Made by a program: the position numbers and the translations under genes | Origin: Roseibium sp. | GTDB lineage: Bacteria; Pseudomonadota; Alphaproteobacteria; Rhizobiales; Stappiaceae | NCBI GenBank assembly: GCA_017643925.1 | Contig: JAEPML010000003.1 | Location: 434,001-498,000 of the forward strand | Direction of reading: 5' to 3' | DNA length: 64,000 bases | Shown here: piece after piece, positions 26,286 to 34,646 of the stretch | Layout of the letters: each line of letters starts with the position of its first letter | Position numbering within the stretch: position 1 is the first letter of the stretch | The notes under the pieces: generated by a model | The model's input: the letters and a program-made list of their open reading frames with translations, nothing else | The model's database searches: none | Told to the model about the DNA's origin: nothing

Positions 26286-26311
26286 AAAAGGGCCGCCCCA
26301 TCGGGCGGCCC
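26286..26311 (-). terminator. Intrinsic terminator after the NMT1-type binding protein
   Basis: GGGCCGCCC (26290-26298) pairs perfectly with GGGCGGCCC (26303-26311) around CATC; on the minus strand TTTTG follows. It lies 31 bases after the stop and ends the transcript before the SDR gene. The remainder of 26146-26341 shows nothing else. Confidence 0.88.
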
Positions 26312-26341
26312 TTCCTTCAAGGCGTATTGCCAGTTTCGGTC

Positions 26342-27331
26342 TTAGAGCTTGTCCGTGACCGCGGTAGATGTTGCGCCTTCCGGGAACTTGGTGATGACCG
26401 GGGTAGACCCACCGCTCAGCAGCGACTTCACGGTGCGCTCATAGGCATCCATGTCGAGTTTGCCGTCTGAACCGTCAACCAGCTTGTTGATCTCACCGAC
26501 CATGCGGATCTGGTGTTCTTCGGTCTGCGCACCGGTTGCATCGTTTTCAAGGACGATCTCGGCTGCCTCTTCAGGGTTCTCTGCGCTGTAGGCCCAACCC
26601 TTCATGGAAGCTTTGACGAAGCGTGCCAGCTTGTCGACCATTGCAGGATCTTCGAGGCTGGATTCAAGCACATAGAGGCCGTCTTCCAGCGTGGAAACAC
26701 CCTGATCTTCATACTTGAACACGACCAGGTCTTCCGCCGGAATGCCCGCGTCGATCACCTGCCAATATTCGTTGTAGGTCATCGTGGAAATGCAGTCGGC
26801 CTGCTTCTGCAGCAGCGGGTCCACGTTGAAGCCCTGTTTCAGAACCGTGACGCCACCGTCGCTGCCGTCTGTCGGAATACCGAGCTGGCTCATCCAGGAC
26901 AGGAACGGATATTCGTTGCCGAAGAACCAGACGCCAAGCGTCTTGCCTTTCAGATCCGGCGGGATCGAAATGCCGGTGTCTTTGCGGCAAGTCAGCATCA
27001 TGCCGGACTTCTTGAACGGCTGTGCGATGTTGACGAGCGGCACACCCTTTTCGCGTGATGCAAGCGCAGACGGCATCCAGTCGATGATCACGTCGGCGCC
27101 ACCACCTGCAATGACCTGCGGCGGAGCGATATCCGGTCCACCCGGCTTGATCGTGACATCAAGGCCTTCCTCTTCGTAGAAGCCCTTGTCCTTCGCCACG
27201 TAGTACCCGGCAAACTGGCCTTGCGTGACCCACTTCAGCTGGAGTGTCAGTTCATCCGCTGCTTCAGCGGCACCCGACACCAGGCCTGCTCCCAAAACAG
27301 ATGCAAGCGCCAGACTTTTCAATGCCTTCAT
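26342..27331 (-). CDS. NMT1/THI5-like ABC substrate-binding protein, orphan
   Basis: Periplasmic binding protein of 329 residues. Start chosen at the ATG preceded by AGGGGA at six bases; an ATG two codons earlier is in frame. A signal peptide MKALKSLALASVLGAGLVSG leads into LTLQLKWVTQGQFAGYYVAKDKGFYEEEGLDV, the hallmark of the NMT1 family that binds pyrimidine-type or sulfonate ligands. Further blocks: GGGADVIIDWMPSALA near 76 and LKGKTLGVWFFGNEYPF near 127. No permease or ATPase gene is adjacent and its own terminator follows, so it is monocistronic. A RutR-like site upstream suggests a pyrimidine-related ligand. Confidence 0.88.
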   Translation of the reverse strand: MKALKSLALASVLGAGLVSGAAEAADELTLQLKWVTQGQFAGYYVAKDKGFYEEEGLDVTIKPGGPDIAPPQVIAGGGADVIIDWMPSALASREKGVPLVNIAQPFKKSGMMLTCRKDTGISIPPDLKGKTLGVWFFGNEYPFLSWMSQLGIPTDGSDGGVTVLKQGFNVDPLLQKQADCISTMTYNEYWQVIDAGIPAEDLVVFKYEDQGVSTLEDGLYVLESSLEDPAMVDKLARFVKASMKGWAYSAENPEEAAEIVLENDATGAQTEEHQIRMVGEINKLVDGSDGKLDMDAYERTVKSLLSGGSTPVITKFPEGATSTAVTDKL

Positions 27332-27714
27332 AGCCATTCCCCTACTGGTTACGGGCTTGCCTTTGGCGGCAGGCCCTCTCTGGAATTTTCAACCCAAGCT
27401 GCTCCCGGATACGCGACTCCCGACAATCGTATCTGGATCCCAGCATTATGGCCGCAGCAAGAACACCGGGCATTTTGCCTTCTTTGCGCCCTTCGCTGAC
27501 CATTTGGTCAAGAAAATCTAGAAAGCTGCCCCGTCACTGGTCAAGGTTATTTTTTCATCACGGCGAATTGCCGTCACTTTTTTCCGGAAAACCTGCCCGG
27601 ACCGAACAAGTTGTGTCCACGAAAAATGAATTTCAGGGTTGCCTGCCCTTCCGTAAATCGAGCAATAGTCGAGAGGCGCGAATAGAAAAGGCAGCAGGAC
27701 GAGAAGGACACGAC
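27332..27714. other. Divergent intergenic region, binding protein / nitroreductase
   Basis: No gene is supported. It holds the RutR-like site (listed separately), an extra TGGTCAAG half-site at 27538-27545, and an imperfect hairpin close to the binding-protein start (GGGC-CTGCC / GGCAA-GCCC on the minus strand). I looked for a TPP or FMN riboswitch and saw none of their conserved blocks. Confidence 0.55.
27496..27511 (+). promoter_or_regulatory. RutR-like operator between binding protein and nitroreductase
   Basis: CTGACCATTTGGTCAA matches the E. coli RutR consensus TTGACCAnnTGGTCAA at 13 of 14 defined positions, with perfect TGACCA/TGGTCA arms. It is 164 bases before the binding-protein start on the minus strand and about 200 before the nitroreductase start on the plus strand, so it could serve either or both. 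Confidence 0.7.
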
Positions 27715-28422
27715 ATGATCGCCAAATCTTCACTCGACTACAAACCTTTGCCGCTGCCCGACCGGCGCGACATCTCGGACAGTGAAATGCAGGCCCGCGC
27801 AGAAGCGTTTCTGGACGATGTACGCACGCGTCACACTGTCAGGGATTTTTCCGATCGACCTGTCGACCAATCACTCATAGAGACCTGCATCCGTGCTGCC
27901 GGAACCGCCCCCAGCGGTGCCAACCACCAACCCTGGCATTTCGTGGCCATTTCGAAAGCCTCGCTGAAACGGAGAATCCGCGAAGCCGCCGAGGAAGAAG
28001 AACGCAAATTTTACGCCGGTGGCGCCGGTGACGAATGGATCAGGGCCCTGGAGCCTATCGGGACAAACGCCCATAAACCTCACCTGGAGGATGCCCCCTG
28101 GCTGATCGTCATCTTTGCACAGCGCTGGGGCACCTATGAGGACGGGACCCGCTACAAGCATTATTATGTCCCGGAAAGCGTGGGCATCGCGACTGGCCTG
28201 CTCATCACGGCGCTTCATCATGCGGGTCTGAGCACTTTGACCCACACGCCCAATCCGATGCGTTTCCTGAATGAGATCCTGGAGCGGCCAGAGGCCGAAA
28301 AACCGGTGATGATCCTGGCAGTCGGACACCCGGCCGAGAATGCTACCGTACCGGCTGTGGCCAAGCTCAAGAAACCACTTGAGGACATCCTGACGGCCTT
28401 CACCGAAACTGAGCAGGACTGA
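27715..28422 (+). CDS. Nitroreductase family protein
   Basis: FMN-dependent nitroreductase-fold protein, 235 residues. The ATG follows GAAGGACACGAC. Residues RTRHTVRDFSDRPVDQSLIE near 40 give the FMN phosphate-binding Arg pair, AAGTAPSGANHQPWHFV near 63 the flavin-binding loop, and ESVGIATGLLITALHHAGL near 158 the dimer helix. The length and the segment EEERKFYAGGAGDEWIRAL place it nearer the iodotyrosine-deiodinase-like branch than the RutE branch. Substrate unknown. It is divergent from the NMT1-type binding protein with a RutR-like site between. The frame is open further upstream but without a ribosome site. Confidence 0.85.
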   Translation: MIAKSSLDYKPLPLPDRRDISDSEMQARAEAFLDDVRTRHTVRDFSDRPVDQSLIETCIRAAGTAPSGANHQPWHFVAISKASLKRRIREAAEEEERKFYAGGAGDEWIRALEPIGTNAHKPHLEDAPWLIVIFAQRWGTYEDGTRYKHYYVPESVGIATGLLITALHHAGLSTLTHTPNPMRFLNEILERPEAEKPVMILAVGHPAENATVPAVAKLKKPLEDILTAFTETEQD

Positions 28423-28494
28423 TTTCCGCCGAGGCCCATACCGGAAGCGAGATCGGCGACGGCTTGTGCTGTCGGACTTCCGAAGCTGCCACGA

Positions 28495-30330
28495 TCAGGT
28501 TGTCACACGCGTCGGTGCCGCCGACAGTCCAGCGTTGATCTTGTCGACGAGGTCCGCACGTTGCTGACTGCCTTCAGCGGCATAATTGAGGTTCTTGAAC
28601 ATGGAGGTCTGCTCGGTGAAGAAGCTGCGCACGGCGTCCTTCTCCTCAAAGGCAAACTCGGTCTTTGCAATCCTGTAGACGAGATCAAATGTCTCCTGTT
28701 GGCGCGAAAGCGGGGCGGAAACATCGACGTCGTCAAAGGCATCCTGTTGCAGGTAGACCATGTCCAGGAACAGGGCCTTCTGCTGAAGGACGAAATCCTC
28801 CGTCGAGACACCCTCTTCGCCCGTGACCTGCATCATGCGGGTTATCTCGTCGCCCTTGCCCAGAAGCTCGATCATTTCCTCCACGCGCGGTACCCAGTTG
28901 GGCCCGATGTTTTCCTGGTACCAGTCGCCGAGCTGGGCGTGATAGCGGGACCAGGACAGCAGCGGGTCAACCGCCGGGTAAAAGCGTTTGTAGGCGCGTT
29001 CTGAGGACAGGCCCAGGAAGGTTTTCACCGTTCCGAGCGTCGATTGGGTGACCGGTTCCTCGAAATTGCCACCTGCCGGTGACACCGTGCCGATCATGGT
29101 CAGGCTGCCCGTGTCCCCGGATGCGGTCCTCAACACGCCGGCCCGCTCATAGACACCCTTGATGGCCGAATCGAGATAGGCGGGGAAGGCCTCCTCACCC
29201 GGGATCTCTTCCAGGCGTCCGGATGTTTCGCGCATGGCCTGCGCCCAGCGCGATGTACTGTCCGCGATCAGCAGAACGTCATAACCCATCTGGCGGTAGT
29301 ATTCGCCAAGCGTGATGCCCGTGTAGATCGACGCCTCGCGGGCGGCCACCGGCATCGAGGACGTGTTGCAGATGATCACCGTGCGGTCCATCAATGTTCC
29401 GTCCCCGGACGGGTCGGGCTGATGGGGAAACTCCGTGATTGTCTCGACCACCTCGCCGGCACGTTCACCACAGGCCACAACGATCACGATATTGACTGCC
29501 GAGAACCTCGAGATCAGGGACTGGAGAACGGTCTTGCCAGCCCCGAACGGTCCTGGAATGCACCCCATGCCACCCCGAGCGATCGGAAAGAAGGTATCGA
29601 TCAGTCGCAAAGTCGTGATCAGCGGCTCGCTCGGATAAAGCCTCTCGCTCTGGCCGGACTTGATCAGGCCTTCCGGAATGGCCCGGCGCACGGGCCAGTG
29701 CTGCACCATGGTCAGGTCGCGCGTTTCACCCCGGTCGTTCTTGAGCGTGACGACAACTTCGCTGATGGTGAAGGTTCCTTCGCGCACGCGTTCCACCTGC
29801 CAGGAACCGGTCAGCGAAAACGGCGCCATGATCTTGTGTTCGAACCGGCCCTCCTGCACGGTCCCAAGCGTTTCTCCGGCCTTGACCACATCCCCGGACT
29901 TCACCTTCGGCTCAAAGGCCCATTTGCGGTTCTGGTCGAGCGCGTTTGTCAGGACACCGCGCGGCAGGAAAAAACCATGTTCAGCGGCGATGTCGGCCAA
30001 CGGGTTCTGAAGTCCGTCAAAGACCGTGCTCAACAATCCGGGGCCAAGCGCCACTGACAGCATCTCACCGCTCTGCACGACCTTGTCGCCGCCCCGCACA
30101 CCGGACGTGCTTTCAAAAACCTGTGCCTCGGCCGACTTGCCACGGACCCGCAAGACCTCCGCCTTCAGATATTCACGCGGTTTCCCGTCCCGCTCCGGGC
30201 CATGCGGAATGATGTAGACGACTTCGTTCTTGATCAGCGGAGCATTACCGAGCGGTGCGAGTGTCACCAGGTCGTCCTGAACGGCGATGATTTCTGCCGT
30301 CGGTTCCGGAAGCTGGACATGGCTGGTCAT
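28495..30330 (-). CDS. atpA: V-type ATPase subunit A (catalytic)
   Basis: Catalytic nucleotide-binding subunit of a bacterial V/A-type ATPase, 611 residues. Walker A GPFGAGKT is at residues 260-267, preceded by the expected FPIARGGMGCIPG. GERAGEVVETITEF near 293 holds the catalytic Glu region and LLIADSTSRWAQAMRE near 355 Walker B. The roughly 90-residue non-homologous region typical of A subunits is present at 110-200. It is the last gene of the seven-gene minus-strand operon and overlaps the DUF2764 stop by four bases (ATGA). Being distal and separated from subunit B by the whole operon is unusual. Confidence 0.95.
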   Translation of the reverse strand: MTSHVQLPEPTAEIIAVQDDLVTLAPLGNAPLIKNEVVYIIPHGPERDGKPREYLKAEVLRVRGKSAEAQVFESTSGVRGGDKVVQSGEMLSVALGPGLLSTVFDGLQNPLADIAAEHGFFLPRGVLTNALDQNRKWAFEPKVKSGDVVKAGETLGTVQEGRFEHKIMAPFSLTGSWQVERVREGTFTISEVVVTLKNDRGETRDLTMVQHWPVRRAIPEGLIKSGQSERLYPSEPLITTLRLIDTFFPIARGGMGCIPGPFGAGKTVLQSLISRFSAVNIVIVVACGERAGEVVETITEFPHQPDPSGDGTLMDRTVIICNTSSMPVAAREASIYTGITLGEYYRQMGYDVLLIADSTSRWAQAMRETSGRLEEIPGEEAFPAYLDSAIKGVYERAGVLRTASGDTGSLTMIGTVSPAGGNFEEPVTQSTLGTVKTFLGLSSERAYKRFYPAVDPLLSWSRYHAQLGDWYQENIGPNWVPRVEEMIELLGKGDEITRMMQVTGEEGVSTEDFVLQQKALFLDMVYLQQDAFDDVDVSAPLSRQQETFDLVYRIAKTEFAFEEKDAVRSFFTEQTSMFKNLNYAAEGSQQRADLVDKINAGLSAAPTRVTT

Positions 30331-31073
30331 GAAAAGGCTCCCTCGAGCGGTAAGGATGTGTCTTCGGGATAATCCGGGTCTGCGTCCGGACCGGTCGCAT
30401 CCGGCCCTTCAAGAGCGGCATGCAAAAGTGATTCAAGTCTCACTCGTGCCTCTGACTGGTCGTAGCGGGACCACCGTTCAACGATGACCCAGCGCAGGAC
30501 GTAGATCGCGACAGCTTCAAAATCGAATTCATGGCGGGCACCAACCTGGTCGAGCTGATCGAATACCTGGGTCAGGCTCAGGCGTTCCATGGCGATGTGG
30601 TCGTCCGCGAGCAGTTGCCGATGCGCTTCTGCCACCCAGGGCATGAAATGACCCAGACCAAAGCCCGGATCACTCCAGTTGGACCTGATCTGGGCGCACC
30701 AGCGTCCAAACCCCCAGGACTGGATATCACCCGCGGCTTCCTGACCATCCTTGCGCCGACGGAGCGCTGCGATCAGGGTTCGGGTTTCCATGCGCGACGC
30801 GACCAGCTCCTGCAGGTCGGGATAGTCCTTCAGATCGGCAATGACGGCGGTGGCATGGCGGATTACGTCCAGATCCTGGTCGTATCTCGCAACGCCTGCC
30901 CAGGCCGTCACCTCCACGATTTCCCGCAACAGTCTTGTGTGCGCCGGCTCCAGCATCGCAAGGCGTTGCTTGAGCCTGTATTCGGATATCGGCACCTCTT
31001 TCCGGGAAAACAGTTTCCCCAGATGCGGCAGGCTGGCGACAAGCGCGATATACTGGTGCGAGCGCGACGGCAT
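30327..31073 (-). CDS. DUF2764 V-ATPase accessory protein
   Basis: Predicted all-helical soluble protein of 248 residues with the DUF2764 opening HQYIALVASLPHLGKLFSRKEVPISEYRLKQRL. The middle has paired Trp residues (QSWGFGRWCAQIRSNW), and the tail is acidic with DADPDYPEDTSLPLEG. Homologues sit between subunits E and A in chlamydial and spirochaetal V-ATPase operons, the same position as here. Those operons lack recognisable C and F subunits, so a role as the rotor-top cap or stalk component in place of subunit C is plausible but unproven. It starts two bases after the E stop and overlaps A by four. Confidence 0.8.
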   Translation of the reverse strand: MPSRSHQYIALVASLPHLGKLFSRKEVPISEYRLKQRLAMLEPAHTRLLREIVEVTAWAGVARYDQDLDVIRHATAVIADLKDYPDLQELVASRMETRTLIAALRRRKDGQEAAGDIQSWGFGRWCAQIRSNWSDPGFGLGHFMPWVAEAHRQLLADDHIAMERLSLTQVFDQLDQVGARHEFDFEAVAIYVLRWVIVERWSRYDQSEARVRLESLLHAALEGPDATGPDADPDYPEDTSLPLEGAFS

Positions 31074-31075
31074 GG

Positions 31076-31777
31076 CTAGCGGAGCACTCCTTCCATCACG
31101 GCTCTCAACCGGGGTTGAAGGTGCTTCCTGAGCAAGGTGGCGATGGCTTCTTCGGTCAGGTCGATCGACACGTCGCGATCGGTAAGTTTCACCCTGATCC
31201 CGTCAAGTCCGGGCTCGGTGGAGAAGGTCACGCCATCGCGCAACGCTTCGCCTGCGAGCGCGATCACGAAGTGGGTCAGCGTACCGGGCTCGACCGCTTC
31301 GGGAGACTGCTTCAACTCCTCGAATGTCACGACCTTGTCCGGCAGAACGATTTCCATCGGTTCCGTCTCACCGACGGAAGCATTGTCCTTGGCGTTTGCT
31401 GCCATCGCCAGGATCAGCTTCTGCAGGAAGTCTTCGTCCGAAAGGGTTGTCGCCACCAGGCGACCGGCTTCCTGCTGAATGCGTTCGCCCAGCTCATTGC
31501 GCATGCTCAGGACGAGGTCACGTGCCGCGACCTTCAATCCGTCTTCAGTGGCCGCCTTCTCCTTGGCCGCCTCGGCTCGTGCCTTTGCCAGCAGCGCATC
31601 CGCCCTGGACTGTGCGTCGGACACGATTTCCTCAGCCTTGGCCCTTGCCTTGGCGAGGATCTCGTCTCCCTCAGACTGCCCGGCGGCCACACCTTCGGAT
31701 TTCAATCGGTCGATCAGTGCCTGGACACCGGCACCGGCGGCATTTTCCAGTGCTTCCACCTCGTTTTGCTTGGACAT
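31076..31777 (-). CDS. atpE: V-type ATPase subunit E (peripheral stalk)
   Basis: Peripheral stalk subunit, 233 residues. Residues 1-110 are a long Ala/Glu/Lys/Arg-rich coiled coil (ILAKARAKAEEIVSDAQSRA and ALLAKARAEAAKEKAATEDG) and the C-terminal 110 residues form the globular domain contacting A/B (DGIRVKLTDRDVSIDLTEE near 196). The ATG follows AGGAGACGGTC. No partner G/H subunit gene is found here; in this operon type E may act with an unidentified partner. It stands between K and DUF2764. Confidence 0.85.
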   Translation of the reverse strand: MSKQNEVEALENAAGAGVQALIDRLKSEGVAAGQSEGDEILAKARAKAEEIVSDAQSRADALLAKARAEAAKEKAATEDGLKVAARDLVLSMRNELGERIQQEAGRLVATTLSDEDFLQKLILAMAANAKDNASVGETEPMEIVLPDKVVTFEELKQSPEAVEPGTLTHFVIALAGEALRDGVTFSTEPGLDGIRVKLTDRDVSIDLTEEAIATLLRKHLQPRLRAVMEGVLR

Positions 31778-31786
31778 GACCGTCTC

Positions 31787-32236
31787 CTAACTCGGGATCG
31801 ACCCGGCAAGCACCAGGGCAAAGACCAATGCAAAAACGGAAAATCCTTCCAGCACGGCTGCGGGCGCCAGCGAGATCCCGAATATTTCCGGTTTCGCCTT
31901 GGATGCGTGGATGGCCGATGCCAACACCTCGCCCTGGCGGATCCCCGTAAACAGCATGGTGAAACCGGAAAGGACGCCGATGCCGAAAAGGGCGGCCCCA
32001 TTTGCGGCGTCGACACTCGATTGCTGCAGGGAGAACATGATCACGATGCCGTAGATCACCTGCGAAGACGGCATCAGAGACACCCCGATAAAGCGGCCGT
32101 AGCCGCCGTCGCTATCGAGCATGGCGCCGATCGCCGCGCTTCCGCCCAGGGCACATCCCCAGGCACTGCCGATCGCACCAAGAGCCACCGGGGCATAGAG
32201 CCCGAACCAGCCAAGAGCCACTACAAATTCGTTCAC
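31787..32236 (-). CDS. atpK: V-type ATPase proteolipid subunit K
   Basis: Membrane rotor-ring subunit, 149 residues, a two-hairpin (four-helix) 16-kDa type. Start is a GTG overlapping the subunit I stop (GTGA) with GGAG eight bases upstream. The second helix reads LMPSSQVIYG and the third/fourth RQGEV and PAAVLEGF. By comparison with Enterococcus hirae NtpK (Na+ ligands Thr64, Gln65, Gln110, Glu139 plus Tyr68) the equivalents are Ser58, Gln59, Gln101, Glu130 and Tyr62, so sodium rather than proton coupling is predicted. Only one carboxylate (Glu130) is present, in the second hairpin, as in NtpK. Confidence 0.92.
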   Translation of the reverse strand: MNEFVVALGWFGLYAPVALGAIGSAWGCALGGSAAIGAMLDSDGGYGRFIGVSLMPSSQVIYGIVIMFSLQQSSVDAANGAALFGIGVLSGFTMLFTGIRQGEVLASAIHASKAKPEIFGISLAPAAVLEGFSVFALVFALVLAGSIPS

Positions 32237-34026
32237 AGGCGTGTCTCCTCTTTCCTGAAGGGACGGAAGGGCTTGCCCTCGTCTTTCAGACCCCAATTAA
32301 AAAATTCAATGACGTTCAGCCGGAGGCCGTGGACGCAGCCGGCTATCAGGCCAAGTCCGATGTTGATTGCGTGTCCAACAACCAGAACGAAAATTGCGAC
32401 CAGCAATCCAATTCCCGGGACCGATTGATTGAGCTGTCCTGACAGCGAGTTGATCGTCTCGGCAAGCGAGGCGGCGGCAAGGCCGAGTGCAAACAGGCGC
32501 ATGTAGCTCAAGACGTCGGAAAAGACATTGACGATGCGCGCGAGGGAAGCCAGCCCGTCAAAAACACGCAGGCCACCGGACGCAAGCGAGTCGACCTTCC
32601 GGTCACTGCCAAAGAAACCAACAAGCAGCAGGCCGCAGATCACGCTGACCGGTCCGGCCGTTGCAAACGCGGTGCCCTGTCCAAGGAAAGTCGCCAGCCC
32701 CCCCAGAGCAACCAGGCACCAGCCAACGGGTTGCAAGCGGCCGCTGACCGAGTGTTCGTGAAAGGCGCGCATCAGGTTTGCGATCACGATATGCACCACA
32801 CCGATGGTCAGCGTGATTTTCATCATCGTGTCGACGTCCTTCAGATGCAGCACCTTGAAGTTGGCAAGGAAACTCCCCTCAGGTGGCGATACGCCAAAAT
32901 AACTGCCGGTCGCCACGCCGAAGGCCGTTGTCGATACCATCAGCCAGGCTGACATGCGGAACATCCGCCGTCCAAGACCGGATCCAGCGAACCGTTTCCG
33001 GAACAGGAACAGCAACGCCAGCAACAGCAACCCGTAGCCGGCATCCGTCATGATCATGCCGAAGAAGATTATGAAGGAGACATAGACGATGGCCGAAGGA
33101 TCCCAGTCGCGATAGCCGGGCGTCTGGTAAAACTCTACGAGATCTTCGCCTGCCTCCAAGGATGTCCTGTTTTCAAGCAGGGTTGGCGGCGCGTCCTTGT
33201 CATCGACATCGTCCAGCAGAACGGCAAGCCCCAGATCTGCTGCCAGTTCCTGAACCTCGTTGACCTGGTCCTTCCGCCCCCAGGCCTGCAAGACAAAGAC
33301 ACGGCCGCTGTCAGCGGTTTCGAGAGCTGCTCGCCGCCGGGCGGACGTATCCCGTGCGGCTGCAAGGTTTTGCGCCAGAATGAGGCGCCACTTGGTGAGG
33401 ATCTGACGCTCGAGCTGAAGTTCTTCCAGTTCCACCAGTGCCTGCTCGTACCGGCGTTTCAGCGCGGACAGCGAAAGCGCGCCGACATGCACCCGGGGGA
33501 CCGGCATCGCATTTGCCGGAGGTTCTTCCGGCGAAAGCAGCACCATGTAGGTCCGGTAGCGGTCGGTATGGACGACTTCCAGCACCTTTCCTTGTGGATC
33601 GACCTGTCCAACCTTCCCGTGGGGCACGACATAGAACCAGAGCCTCTGGTGACCAATGTCGACGAGGTCAGAGAAACGGAATTCACCCCAGGGTTCGACA
33701 TCCTGAATCCGGCGCTCAAGAGCCGCCAGCGTATCCTCGTGTTCCTTCGTCGCCTTGCGGTTCCGCATTGCGCGACCAACCACGTCATCCAGATCAAACT
33801 GGGACGGGTCCGTCACCGGATGCCGCTGCGCCGGGCAATCCATCAGCCAGCGCAGGGCTTCCACGGCATCCCGACCGATCCCTTCGGGTACCGCTTCCAG
33901 CTCTTTCTGGGCAGATGTCAGTGGAACAAGATGCAAGGCACCGAAAGCCTGCGCGGCATGCAGAACCCTGTCCTTGTCTTCAAGCACACCGACAAGGCTG
34001 ATTTTCACGAGCGGAACGATGGTCAT
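32233..34026 (-). CDS. atpI: V-type ATPase subunit I (a-type stator)
   Basis: Membrane stator subunit, 597 residues. Residues 1-310 are the cytoplasmic stalk-like domain with coiled coils (ALSALKRRYEQALVELEELQ near 195-225); residues 320-580 have seven or so helices, starting IVYVSFIIFFGMIMTDAGYGLLLL, the family landmark. FSDVLSYMRLFALGLAAASLAE near 500 bears the conserved Arg region of the ion path. It provides the half-channels facing the K ring. Start overlaps the D stop (ATGA) and its stop overlaps K, so the genes are tightly coupled. Confidence 0.93.
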   Translation of the reverse strand: MTIVPLVKISLVGVLEDKDRVLHAAQAFGALHLVPLTSAQKELEAVPEGIGRDAVEALRWLMDCPAQRHPVTDPSQFDLDDVVGRAMRNRKATKEHEDTLAALERRIQDVEPWGEFRFSDLVDIGHQRLWFYVVPHGKVGQVDPQGKVLEVVHTDRYRTYMVLLSPEEPPANAMPVPRVHVGALSLSALKRRYEQALVELEELQLERQILTKWRLILAQNLAAARDTSARRRAALETADSGRVFVLQAWGRKDQVNEVQELAADLGLAVLLDDVDDKDAPPTLLENRTSLEAGEDLVEFYQTPGYRDWDPSAIVYVSFIIFFGMIMTDAGYGLLLLALLFLFRKRFAGSGLGRRMFRMSAWLMVSTTAFGVATGSYFGVSPPEGSFLANFKVLHLKDVDTMMKITLTIGVVHIVIANLMRAFHEHSVSGRLQPVGWCLVALGGLATFLGQGTAFATAGPVSVICGLLLVGFFGSDRKVDSLASGGLRVFDGLASLARIVNVFSDVLSYMRLFALGLAAASLAETINSLSGQLNQSVPGIGLLVAIFVLVVGHAINIGLGLIAGCVHGLRLNVIEFFNWGLKDEGKPFRPFRKEETRL

Positions 34027-34646
34027 AGCTCGGCCATCCTCCCCTCGGCAGCGCGTGCCGCCGTCTTGCGCTTGGAGATCTTGGCCCGCACGACCGCGTC
34101 GCGTTCGGCATCAGCCAGCGCCATGCGGATCTTCTTGATGTTCTTCTCGGCCTGCGGAATGAGCACTTTCTCAAACAGGTTCACGCGTCGCGAGATGACC
34201 GCCTCGGCTTCAATCAGCCGTTCGATCCGCTCTTTCGCGATATCGCGTTCGATCTTGAGGCGCAGCAGATCCTGCATGCCCTTTACATAGGGGTCGACCC
34301 AGTGCGGGCGGGCCAGCCGCGAATAGGGTTGCGTCTCCACCTCGATGTGGTCCAGTGTCGGCAGGATGGTTCCGGAGAGGTTCTGCTCGCCCTTGACCAC
34401 GGTCTTCAGGCTGACAAGACCTTCAAGCGGCACATTTCGGTTGGCCAGCATGGGCAAGGCATGAGACAGGGTGTCGAATTCGGTCTCATATGCAGCATCA
34501 AGCTTTGCGGCACGCTCGCGGGCCTTGGCTCTTTCGGCCATGATCTGTAGCCGTTTCAGCTCCAGGGAGGGCAGGAAGCGCCTGTATTCGGCGAGCTGCG
34601 ACGTCTCCCTGGCCAGTGACGACTTGTTGAGGGCCAGCCGTGCCAT
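34023..34646 (-). CDS. atpD: V-type ATPase subunit D (central shaft)
   Basis: Central rotor shaft, 207 residues. It starts MARLALNKSSLARETSQLAE and is largely two long helices: an N-terminal coiled coil to residue 60 and a C-terminal one from 130 (LRLKIERDIAKERIERLIEA and RVNLFEKVLIPQAEKNIKKI, the latter the family's best block). It would rotate in the A3B3 core. Overlaps subunit B by one base (TGATG) and subunit I by four. The partner F subunit is not encoded nearby. Confidence 0.93.
   Translation of the reverse strand: MARLALNKSSLARETSQLAEYRRFLPSLELKRLQIMAERAKARERAAKLDAAYETEFDTLSHALPMLANRNVPLEGLVSLKTVVKGEQNLSGTILPTLDHIEVETQPYSRLARPHWVDPYVKGMQDLLRLKIERDIAKERIERLIEAEAVISRRVNLFEKVLIPQAEKNIKKIRMALADAERDAVVRAKISKRKTAARAAEGRMAEL

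Noticed and set aside
27332-27480. Possible riboswitch upstream of the NMT1-type binding protein.
   Set aside because: TPP and FMN riboswitch core blocks are absent; only one imperfect hairpin is visible and the RutR-like site explains regulation better.
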